A DNA stretch of 64,000 nucleotides from CAZMZW01 sp964571135 (GTDB lineage: Bacteria; Chloroflexota; Anaerolineae; Anaerolineales; Anaerolineaceae): contig CAZMZW010000001.1 in NCBI GenBank assembly GCA_964571135.1, positions 248,001 through 312,000 on the forward strand. The letters are read 5' to 3'. The position numbers and the translations under genes are program-made. The notes below the pieces were generated by a model. That model made no database searches. It had not been told where the DNA came from and saw only the letters and a program-made list of their open reading frames with translations. Numbering within the stretch: the stretch's first letter is position 1; each line of letters starts with the position of its first letter. Positions 56,761 to 64,000 of this stretch are shown piece by piece.

Positions 56761-59666
56761 GCCTCTCCTCCTTCAGGGTTTTTTGTGATGCTATTACTTC
56801 TAATTGCTTTTGCCTTTTGTTGTGCTCGCCTGACATACCACTTGCGTACTTCATCTGCCAGGAATAATATCGGTATTAGCGTTACCAAGAACAGCCAGTT
56901 GCTCAGGGGGAATGAATTTGTCCCAATAAATTGATGCATGAAAGGAGTATACACAATCAATACGATCAGGATTAATTCCGTGGCAATACCCACCCACAAT
57001 AGCCGGTTCCTAAACAGCGGGATCTTAAAACCGGATATGGATTCTGAACGTTGCGCAAACAGGTTGCCAATCTGGGTAAAGACAACCGCGGCTAAAGCCA
57101 TGGCTGTCGCCGATCGGTATAAGTCGCCGCTGCCAGGTAGGTCGATCAACTTGCCCCAGTATCCGTTCGTCCAATACATATAATAAAATGCTGCCATCGC
57201 GGCAATACTCTGAAAAGTACCCAGATAAGGATATGCGCGGAATAACAACGGCCAGGTGATCAAATGGTCTTTGATATTGCGGGGTTTATTATCCATCACT
57301 CCTGGTTCAGGTGGTTCAGCGCCTAACCCAATGGCTGGCACCATATCTGTGCCCAGGTCAGTTGCCAGGATATGCATCACATTAAGTGCCAATGGTATTC
57401 GCCCTGCACTCAACACAAACAAAACAAAAGGCCAGGCCTCAGGAGCATTGCTTGTGAACACATAAGTGGTGAATTTTTTAATATTAGAGTAGATCGAACG
57501 ACCTTCTTCGATGGCATTCACAATTGATGCAAAATTATCATCAGTGAGGATCATACTGGCAGCTTCCTTGGCCACATCTGTGCCGGTGATGCCCATGGCC
57601 ACGCCAATGTCTGCCTTCTTCAAAGCGGGAGCATCGTTCACCCCATCCCCGGTCACTGCCACGATCTCACCCAGTTCCTGGATGGCTGTGACGACTCTTA
57701 ATTTATGCTCTGGGGCAACCCGTGCAAAGATTACTTCATCTTTTACCGCTTTTTTCAAATCCTCATCCGAAAGTGAATCCAGGTCAAACCCGGTGATGAT
57801 ACGCGGTCGTTTGGTGGTCACAATTCCAATTCGGCGGGCAATGCTCTCAGCGGTGAGCCCGTAATCACCGGTGATCATCACAATTCGGATTCCCGCATGG
57901 TGGCATTTCTCCACTGCTTCAGCCACTTCCTTGCGGGGTGGATCCATCATGGCGATCAGCCCAAGGAACACCAGGTCATGTTCCACAGTTGCATCGGTGT
58001 ATTCAATTATTTCACCCGCGATGGTCCGTTGGGCAACCGCCAAAACACGCAAACCATCGCTGGCCAATTCATCATTGGCCGCCATGGCAGCTTCACGGGT
58101 GGATTCATCCAGGGGAAGTTCTTCACCATTTACATAGATCTTGGTACACAGATCAAGCGTTTCCTTGGGTGCGCCTTTAATAAACGCCACCCTTGAATTT
58201 TTCCCATAAAAACCAATGGATTTTCCTTCCTGTGATTGGCCTGCATAATGGATCGTGCTCATCCGTTTGCGGCGGGAATCAAAAGCCACTTCATATAACC
58301 GCGGAGTCTGCTTTTCCTCATTGTCCACATCCAGACCGCTTTTTACTCCGAGAACCTTCATGCAGGCTTCGGTCGGGTCACCCAGAATAGTCCACTGGTG
58401 TTCCTTTGCCGTTTGGTCTTCTGCCGGCGGTAAAAGGCGGGCATTATTGCATAAATAGGCTGCTTTGATCAATTGGTAAAGCTGCTTATCCTCGCGGATC
58501 GAAAGCTCAATTTTTGCTTCAAATAATTGGCCAACCGGTTCATAACCAGTTCCGGTGACGTTAATCGTTCTGCCAAAGAGCTGGTTTGTGGATTTGCCAG
58601 GCAGCCAGAGTGAACGGACGGTCATTTCGTTCTGGGTCAGGGTGCCGGTCTTATCGGTGCAGATTACCGAGGTACAGCCCAGGGTTTCCACTGCGGATAA
58701 TCGTTTGATCAGGGCATGGCGCTTAACCATGCGCTGCGAGCCCATTGCCAGAGCCAGGGTAACGGTCGGGAGCATACCCTCCGGGACAAAAGCCACGATC
58801 ATCCCAATGGCAAAGATAAAACTCTCGGTCAAGGTCACACCTGCAACCACTACGGCGAGAATAAAAAATAAAATTCCAACGCCAACCGCTATGTAAGTAA
58901 TCATGCGGGTAGCTACTTTTAATTCTTTCTGCAGGGGGGAAAGCTGTTCTTCCATTGACTGGGTCAGATCAGCGATCTTACCAAACTCCGTATGCATTCC
59001 TGTGTCAATCACCACTGCCTTGGCCGTGCCGGCTGCTACGTTCGTTCCCGCAAAAATCAAGTTTTGGATTTCGGTGTGAGTTAAACCCTGCGTCTCAACT
59101 GCTTCGGTGATCTTGCTGATGGGGCGGGATTCGCCAGTGAGCGTGGATTGATCCACCCGTAATTGGGCTTGCTCCACAAGACGGCAGTCGGCTGAGATTT
59201 TATCCCCTTCGGCAAGGAGAATCACATCCCCAGGGACCAATTCTTCCGCCAAAATACGTTTCTCTTCACGGTCGCGCAGCACACGAGTGTACGTGGGGAG
59301 CATTTTTTTAAGCGCTTCAGTGGCTTTTTCGGCACGGAATTCCTGCCAGAAGCTAAAAAGACCATTGATTACGTTCACCATCCATACCGCGATGGCCAGT
59401 TGCGGCATCTTGGCAATTATAGCCATGATTCCGCCCACCCAGATCATGATAGCCATCATGTGGGTAAAATTTGCCAGGAATTTTACATAGAGAGGTTTAC
59501 CCTTGGCTTCCTGCAATTTGTTTGGACCATATTGGGAAAGTCGTTCTGCTGCCGCCTCCTGTGTCAGACCTTCTGCACAGGTGCGCATTTCTTCATATAC
59601 AACAGAAACAGGCAAAGATGGGATCTTTGCCTTTAAATTAATATTTCCAGCCTTGGTTTCATTCAT
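56757..59666 (-). CDS. P-type cation ATPase, Na,K-ATPase-like (P2C-like)
   Basis: A 969-residue P2-type pump with N-terminal cation-ATPase domain, actuator (TGESRPI), phosphorylation motif CTDKTGTLTQ with Asp338, hinge TGDGVNDAPAL and about ten membrane helices. Membrane helix 4 reads VPEGMLPTVTLAL with Glu296. Helix 5 has TSNAPEAWPF (Ser739, Asn740, Glu743), and helix 6 has TDLGTDMVPA with Asp770 and Asp774. These match the ion-binding residues of Na,K-ATPase (TSNIPE; DLGTDMVPA) rather than SERCA. No beta subunit is encoded. Its stop overlaps the TrkA-like gene. A terminator-like hairpin lies in its leader (59701-59739). The ions carried are inferred to be Na+ and perhaps K+. Confidence 0.92.
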   Translation of the reverse strand: MNETKAGNINLKAKIPSLPVSVVYEEMRTCAEGLTQEAAAERLSQYGPNKLQEAKGKPLYVKFLANFTHMMAIMIWVGGIMAIIAKMPQLAIAVWMVNVINGLFSFWQEFRAEKATEALKKMLPTYTRVLRDREEKRILAEELVPGDVILLAEGDKISADCRLVEQAQLRVDQSTLTGESRPISKITEAVETQGLTHTEIQNLIFAGTNVAAGTAKAVVIDTGMHTEFGKIADLTQSMEEQLSPLQKELKVATRMITYIAVGVGILFFILAVVVAGVTLTESFIFAIGMIVAFVPEGMLPTVTLALAMGSQRMVKRHALIKRLSAVETLGCTSVICTDKTGTLTQNEMTVRSLWLPGKSTNQLFGRTINVTGTGYEPVGQLFEAKIELSIREDKQLYQLIKAAYLCNNARLLPPAEDQTAKEHQWTILGDPTEACMKVLGVKSGLDVDNEEKQTPRLYEVAFDSRRKRMSTIHYAGQSQEGKSIGFYGKNSRVAFIKGAPKETLDLCTKIYVNGEELPLDESTREAAMAANDELASDGLRVLAVAQRTIAGEIIEYTDATVEHDLVFLGLIAMMDPPRKEVAEAVEKCHHAGIRIVMITGDYGLTAESIARRIGIVTTKRPRIITGFDLDSLSDEDLKKAVKDEVIFARVAPEHKLRVVTAIQELGEIVAVTGDGVNDAPALKKADIGVAMGITGTDVAKEAASMILTDDNFASIVNAIEEGRSIYSNIKKFTTYVFTSNAPEAWPFVLFVLSAGRIPLALNVMHILATDLGTDMVPAIGLGAEPPEPGVMDNKPRNIKDHLITWPLLFRAYPYLGTFQSIAAMAAFYYMYWTNGYWGKLIDLPGSGDLYRSATAMALAAVVFTQIGNLFAQRSESISGFKIPLFRNRLLWVGIATELILIVLIVYTPFMHQFIGTNSFPLSNWLFLVTLIPILFLADEVRKWYVRRAQQKAKAIRSNSITKNPEGGEA

Positions 59667-59700
59667 TTCTTTACGCTATTCTTATTTATATCACTTTGTT

Positions 59701-59739
59701 AAAAGACAATCGGCTATTTTACACCCGATTAGTCTTTTT
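59701..59739. promoter_or_regulatory. Terminator-like hairpin in the leader of the P-type ATPase operon
   Basis: The arm AAAAGACAATCGG (59701-59713) pairs with 59725-59738 with one bulged A. On the minus strand the structure is followed by TTTT and lies about 35-75 bases before the ATPase start codon. Both flanking genes start outward from here, so it cannot end either one; a leader attenuator is the natural reading. Confidence 0.55.
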
Positions 59740-59873
59740 ACCTAATAATCTCAAACCCGAAGTCGGATTAACTGAATCCCATCCCTTTTTTTGCTTGTTC
59801 CTATGGATCAGACAATCAAGGAGTATTCGGTATTAGAATTATTTTTGAATTAAGGTGTCCAAAGGAATAAAAC

Positions 59874-60698
59874 ATGGAACTCTATTTTGAAGAAAGCCTT
59901 TCAAAGAATTCGGAAACCCTGATTTTTTTACACGGCGGCGGCGCTGGTGCCTGGATGTGGCGGAAGACTATCCAACTGTTGCCGGATTTCCACTGCCTGG
60001 TTCCCGATCTTCCGGAGCATGATCACAGCGCAGATATAAAACCTTTCACGATGAATGGTGCTGCCCTGGCTGTTGCTGATCTGATCCATCAGCATGCTCA
60101 CGACGGCAAGGCTCACGTGGTTGGACTTTCACTGGGCGCCCAAGTTGGAGTGGAGATGCTTAATGTTGCCCCCGAGGTGATGAAAAGCGCCTTCCTCAGC
60201 AGCCCGATCATGATCCCCATGCCCGGTGCCAGCCTTGGTTTTTACAGTGAGGGTGTCATGCGCTGGGCTCACCGTTTATTCATGAAACCCCTGGATCACT
60301 GGGATTGGTGGATTCGGCTAAATATGAAATATGCTGCTGGCACCCCGGCAGAATATTTCCCCGAATTCAAACGAATTTTCCAATCAATGAGTGAGGATGC
60401 CTGGACGCATATTATGATGGAGGGAATGACCTTCCGCATGCCAACCGGATTGGAAAAAGTAAGTACCAGATTGCTGACTGCAGCAGGTAAGAGCGAACAT
60501 GGGGCTATGCGCGATTCAGTTAGGATGCTGGCACATACCCTGCCGGATGCTCAGGCATACCTGATCAATATTCCAGGGCACGGCGGATTGGCAGAAAGCC
60601 ATAACTGGGCATTATCCGCCCCTGAGTTATTTGCCTCCAGTGTGCGTGCCTGGGTGACCAGAAAGCCGCAACCCCCCGTGTTGGAAAAAATGGAATAA
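59874..60698 (+). CDS. Alpha/beta hydrolase
   Basis: A 274-residue alpha/beta-fold hydrolase. FLHGGGAGAWMWR is the oxyanion-hole region, LVPDLPEHDHS follows, the nucleophile is the Ser of VGLSLGAQVG, and GHGGLAESHNW holds a candidate catalytic His. It resembles MenH- or BioH-like serine hydrolases in size. The substrate is unknown. It is divergent from the P-type ATPase operon and stands alone. Confidence 0.88.
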   Translation: MELYFEESLSKNSETLIFLHGGGAGAWMWRKTIQLLPDFHCLVPDLPEHDHSADIKPFTMNGAALAVADLIHQHAHDGKAHVVGLSLGAQVGVEMLNVAPEVMKSAFLSSPIMIPMPGASLGFYSEGVMRWAHRLFMKPLDHWDWWIRLNMKYAAGTPAEYFPEFKRIFQSMSEDAWTHIMMEGMTFRMPTGLEKVSTRLLTAAGKSEHGAMRDSVRMLAHTLPDAQAYLINIPGHGGLAESHNWALSAPELFASSVRAWVTRKPQPPVLEKME

Positions 60699-60762
60699 TA
60701 AAGGAAATGTAATGTAATGATCTCTAATCAACCTGATCTTTGTGGGCGAATTAAGAAGAGGT

Positions 60763-62097
60763 TCATTCCATCGCCCTGATCCGCGGAAAAAAGAAAAAGA
60801 CAATTACTGCAAATATCAGGGAAACAGTTCCGCTGATCAGGACCGTAAAAGGTTCACTGGTCAATTCCGCCAAAGCGCCGCCGAGTAGTGCGCCAACCGG
60901 CATCATCCCGAAGAACGCAAAAGTATAGATGCCCATTACCCGCCCGCGAAGGTGATCTTCTACGTTCATCTGGACCAGCGTTTGGGCGATATTAAGGATT
61001 AACATGAATCCCCATCCGCTCAGGGCAATAAAAAATAATGAAGTTGGAATGGAACGTACCGTTGACCAGATAACAACCATCAATGGAAAAACAAAACTCC
61101 CAATCGTAAGCAATTTCCCTTTGAATTTTATCCGCCCGAGGGAGGCGATCATCAATGCTGCCACCAGCGCACCTAGTCCGCGGGCTGATTGCATAAGACC
61201 ATTAAGTGCAGAATCCCCATTTAAAATGGTTACCACCCAGGCCGGCAGGAGGGTTATATAGGCATGCCCAACGATACTGGTAAAAACCACCATCAGCATT
61301 AAAATGCGGATGAGCGGATGTTTAGCCACATAGCTGATCCCTTCCTTTAACTGCGCCAAAACGGAATCGGTGGTGGGATGAGGAATAAAGGGTTTAAGCT
61401 TCATCAACCATAGAGCGATGATCACTGCAATAAAAGAAATGCCATTGATGGTGAAACACCAGCCTGGACCGGCCCAGGCATACACCAGGCCGGCTATCGC
61501 CGGGCCAACCACTACTGCCAGGTTGACAAAAGTGGAATTGAGCGCGATGGCATTGGCATAATCCTCACGTTCATCCACCAATTCTGCCATGAAAGCCATC
61601 CGTGCTGGTGCCTCGAAGGCATTGGCAATGCCGGTTCCAAATGCCATCAGGATGATATGCCAGGGTTGAACAAATCCGGTGAAAACTAAAAATCCTAGGA
61701 TAAAAGCCAGAAGCATCATGGCTGTCTGAGTGATCAATAAGATATTGCGTCGAGACATGCGGTCGGTAATTACTCCGCCCATAAAATTAAACAACCAGAA
61801 TGGGATTCCGCTGGCGAACCCGACAATTCCCAGCATTATAGGTGATTTGGTCAATTGAAAGATCAGGAATCCCTGGGCAGTGGTCTGCATCCAGGTGCCT
61901 GCCAGGGAAGCCATCTGCCCCCAGAACCACAATCGATAATTGGGATACTTTAACGCTGTAAATGTCCGTTGAAATGAAAATCCTTTGGCTGGTCGACCGG
62001 TTGCAGGCGAACCTGCATTGGCATTCTCCGGGTTCTTTCTGCTGGCAGATTCTTTTTGTTTTATGGTGAACTCGGGCTTTGATTTTTGGTTTTTCAT
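60763..62097 (-). CDS. MFS transporter (MFS_3, EntS-like)
   Basis: A 444-residue major-facilitator protein with a Ser/Lys-rich N-terminus, about twelve helices and family motifs such as FQRTFTALKYPNYRLWFWGQMASLAGTWMQTTAQGF (in parts) and GGVITDRMSRRNIL (motif A). This subgroup contains exporters of siderophores and drugs. Its ATG overlaps the stop of the upstream P-loop protein gene by four bases, so the two are translationally coupled. The substrate is unknown. Confidence 0.9.
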   Translation of the reverse strand: MKNQKSKPEFTIKQKESASRKNPENANAGSPATGRPAKGFSFQRTFTALKYPNYRLWFWGQMASLAGTWMQTTAQGFLIFQLTKSPIMLGIVGFASGIPFWLFNFMGGVITDRMSRRNILLITQTAMMLLAFILGFLVFTGFVQPWHIILMAFGTGIANAFEAPARMAFMAELVDEREDYANAIALNSTFVNLAVVVGPAIAGLVYAWAGPGWCFTINGISFIAVIIALWLMKLKPFIPHPTTDSVLAQLKEGISYVAKHPLIRILMLMVVFTSIVGHAYITLLPAWVVTILNGDSALNGLMQSARGLGALVAALMIASLGRIKFKGKLLTIGSFVFPLMVVIWSTVRSIPTSLFFIALSGWGFMLILNIAQTLVQMNVEDHLRGRVMGIYTFAFFGMMPVGALLGGALAELTSEPFTVLISGTVSLIFAVIVFFFFPRIRAME

Positions 62098-63866
62098 TTT
62101 TGTTTCTTCGATCGTTGTTGAATAAACTTAAGCAAAGCCTGGGCGGCTGCCTTGGGGCCAGTCTGCTCCTGACCCGGGATGCCTAACATGGTACGCAGCT
62201 GACCCACAAAGAGATTATTTTCAAAAAAGCGGTGGAAAAATTTCTGGGCAAGCTGATCATGCAAGTTTTGATATTGAGGCGGACCAAAAATATTGGCAAA
62301 GTAATTTTCCACCAACCCTGTCGTGGAAGTGGTTCCCTTGCTCATTACAGCTCCACGCCTGAATACTTCCAGGGCAGAGATTAAAGTGGAAAAAAGTTCA
62401 ATGGATGGGTGGCTTGGATCCACGCCTTCATAATTATTGGCATACAAAATGCAATCCAGCGGCCAGCCGCGGGTGACATACTCATAACGGGTGATGGGCA
62501 GTACCACCCGCGCATTGACCTGGTCTGGATTCATAATGATGCTGCGGTCGATCTGACCAAGCGCATACCCTTTCTGCAGGTCATCCAGCCTCACAAAGGC
62601 GCCGGTTTCTGTCCCGTAGGCGATTACCTGGTTTTGTGCATTGATCTCCAGCGAACCCATATCATCGGCAATGATGATCAAGTCTTCAATCTCACCGCAT
62701 GCGATCTGGCGGAGAGCCTCGATGGTCTCGGATTTACCGGCGCCAGTATCACCCACCAGTGCCATGGTAAATGGCTGGCAGTCTTGCATACTGATCTGAA
62801 AAATGGCGCCGTGGATGGGTAACGCGGCATGTTTCATCCGTTGGATATTGTGCAAGGTCAGGATCATCTTTTTGAGGTAACCAAAGTAGGCAAATGCATC
62901 TTCATTGGGAATGGCAGCCACCAGCATCCCATTTATTTCATCATCAAAAAAGACAGTCTGATCTTGAAGGGGTTCTTCAAGATGGCTTTTTGGAATTCCA
63001 AATAGATAGACGGCATCCGGTTTGGCTTTCAAGTCGCTCTCGTTGGCCAGGTCAAACAGGTTGCTTAAAGAGAAACCCAGCTCGAACAATTCCACTGAAA
63101 AATAAACCATGATAAGCAGCGAACCGACCCTGGCAGGATAGCATAACCATTCCAGGGGATTGAGCTTCAGTCCTTCCAGCGGTGAACGGGTAACTTTTTT
63201 AAACACACCCTCGCGCTTATTGGTGGGGGTATTGAAGATCATCGGCGGGTACATTAGCACCTGGCGGATGATAAATATCTCATCCAGGGATTGGTACAGA
63301 CCCTGAGGGTATTTAATATGGGTGGGCAGGGCAATAGCGCCAATTTCAGCTCCGGCGCTCACCTGGCGATAGATCTTGGGATGGTTGCCGGTAATGTTTT
63401 CCTGGATGTTGCGGTAAGCGCTGCGGATGATGTGCATCAGGCTTTCGACAAGGTCATTAAATGTGCGGTAAGGGCGTTTATCCAGCCGGTCAAAGACCGC
63501 ATCGCAGATCACCAGGCGGTGCTGGCGGCGCCAGTAATTGTAGAGCTGTTCCACAAACTCATTAAATAAAAACGGGTCTCCAAAAAAACAGGCTGAACCT
63601 TCCACCAGTTTAGCCACTTTCTCCGCTGGCAGGTTGAGCAGGTAAAAAAGTGTTTGTTTTAGAACATCAATTTGACCTTCCTCAATATCTCCGGAGGAAA
63701 AAACACCTAGCATTTTCGAGCGCTGCTGTTTTAATTCAGCGATATACCGGTGAAGCACTTCATTAAAAAGATCGCTGGTCAGCAATTCCTCGATGGTATT
63801 GCACACCCGGTTGCGTACGCGAATAATGATTTTGTCCTGATAAAAATGGGTTGAACCGTTTTGCAT
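62094..63866 (-). CDS. Large P-loop protein related to HPr kinase/PEP carboxykinase
   Basis: A 590-residue protein. The centre holds LVGDTGAGKSETIEAL (Walker A at residues 372-379), followed by DLIIIADDMGSLEI and later MNPDQVNARVVLPITRYEYVTRGWP, which fit the kinase/carboxykinase superfamily of HPr kinase and PEP carboxykinase. The N-terminal 350 residues have no family I recognise. ATG 63866 is chosen over longer options because it begins a normal N-terminus (MQNGSTHFYQ). It heads an operon with the MFS transporter. Whether it is a protein kinase, a small-molecule kinase or a carboxykinase-like enzyme cannot be decided; no HPr gene is nearby. Confidence 0.7.
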   Translation of the reverse strand: MQNGSTHFYQDKIIIRVRNRVCNTIEELLTSDLFNEVLHRYIAELKQQRSKMLGVFSSGDIEEGQIDVLKQTLFYLLNLPAEKVAKLVEGSACFFGDPFLFNEFVEQLYNYWRRQHRLVICDAVFDRLDKRPYRTFNDLVESLMHIIRSAYRNIQENITGNHPKIYRQVSAGAEIGAIALPTHIKYPQGLYQSLDEIFIIRQVLMYPPMIFNTPTNKREGVFKKVTRSPLEGLKLNPLEWLCYPARVGSLLIMVYFSVELFELGFSLSNLFDLANESDLKAKPDAVYLFGIPKSHLEEPLQDQTVFFDDEINGMLVAAIPNEDAFAYFGYLKKMILTLHNIQRMKHAALPIHGAIFQISMQDCQPFTMALVGDTGAGKSETIEALRQIACGEIEDLIIIADDMGSLEINAQNQVIAYGTETGAFVRLDDLQKGYALGQIDRSIIMNPDQVNARVVLPITRYEYVTRGWPLDCILYANNYEGVDPSHPSIELFSTLISALEVFRRGAVMSKGTTSTTGLVENYFANIFGPPQYQNLHDQLAQKFFHRFFENNLFVGQLRTMLGIPGQEQTGPKAAAQALLKFIQQRSKKQK

Positions 63867-63978
63867 AAGGTTTCTTCTGTGAATCGAATTTGGGGATAAA
63901 GTTTCAAGGATTATAAACGATAAAAGGTAAAGGAATTTCTTTATCCAGGTCTCCCGGATGATCTTTGCTGGCAAAATA

Positions 63979-64000
63979 ATACTCACCTTCTGGTGAGTAT
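63979..64000. repeat. Perfect palindrome at the window end
   Basis: ATACTCACC (63979-63987) and GGTGAGTAT (63992-64000) are perfect nine-base complements around TTCT. It lies 113 bases upstream of the P-loop protein start. It may be an operator or the end of a hairpin that continues beyond the window. Confidence 0.5.

Overview
The window reads as part of a free-living bacterial chromosome. My best guess is the Anaerolineae branch of Chloroflexota. That placement is an inference from a moderate GC content, secreted lipoproteins with Pro/Thr-rich linkers after the lipobox, an NBR1-type Ig-like lipoprotein, a BMP-type nucleoside ABC transporter and a fused NfnAB-like flavoprotein. No rRNA or taxonomic marker is present to prove it. 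There are about 60 protein genes, one good tRNA-Lys(UUU), one degenerate tRNA-like copy, several clear intrinsic terminators, two convincing promoters, one amidohydrolase relic and one intergenic repeat cluster. I saw no CRISPR array, prophage or insertion sequence.

Region 1 (1-7.1 kb) is nucleoside salvage: the end of an amidohydrolase/deaminase gene, a BMP lipoprotein, a two-NBD ATPase, two permeases, cytidine deaminase and, convergently, a nucleoside hydrolase. Region 2 (7.2-9.4 kb) holds a DUF4405-type membrane redox protein with a Cys-rich tail, a methyltransferase and rubrerythrin.

Region 3 (9.6-16.3 kb) is the most unusual. A hybrid-sensing histidine kinase, a stand-alone receiver and an Hpt protein are translationally overlapped. 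They are followed by one 766-residue protein that joins a receiver, a dead GGDEF-like domain and a membrane family-2 glycosyltransferase. A secreted PQQ-type sugar dehydrogenase follows. This looks like a complete phosphorelay ending directly in a polysaccharide synthase.

Region 4 (18.2-31.0 kb) is a surface-glycan locus. It starts at a strong sigma70-type promoter with a Wzm/Wzt exporter. It contains two sugar SDRs, an orphan thiamine-diphosphate E1 alpha/beta pair, a DegT-fold enzyme whose PLP lysine is replaced by histidine (as in ColD and RfbH/E1 3-dehydratases), glycosyltransferases and FkbM-type methyltransferases. Together they suggest a 3-deoxy, possibly two-carbon-branched sugar. Base composition drops sharply inside the Wzt C-terminal domain and again in the methyltransferase near 27.4 kb, as expected for an exchangeable cassette.

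Region 5 (31-54 kb) is a mosaic of housekeeping and accessory genes: esterase, lipoproteins, Ldh2-type dehydrogenase, DUF362 protein, orphan PTS IIB, alkyltransferase-like protein, NfnAB-like fusion, RRM protein, CorA, Cas4-like nuclease, tRNA-Lys, alpha-oxoamine synthase, DegV, CPBP protease and HAD phosphatase. Region 6 (54-64 kb, minus strand) has an HtrA protease, then an operon of a P-type ATPase with Na,K-ATPase-like ion-site residues coupled to two TrkA/RCK proteins. A divergent hydrolase and an operon of an HPrK/PEPCK-like P-loop protein plus an MFS transporter complete it.
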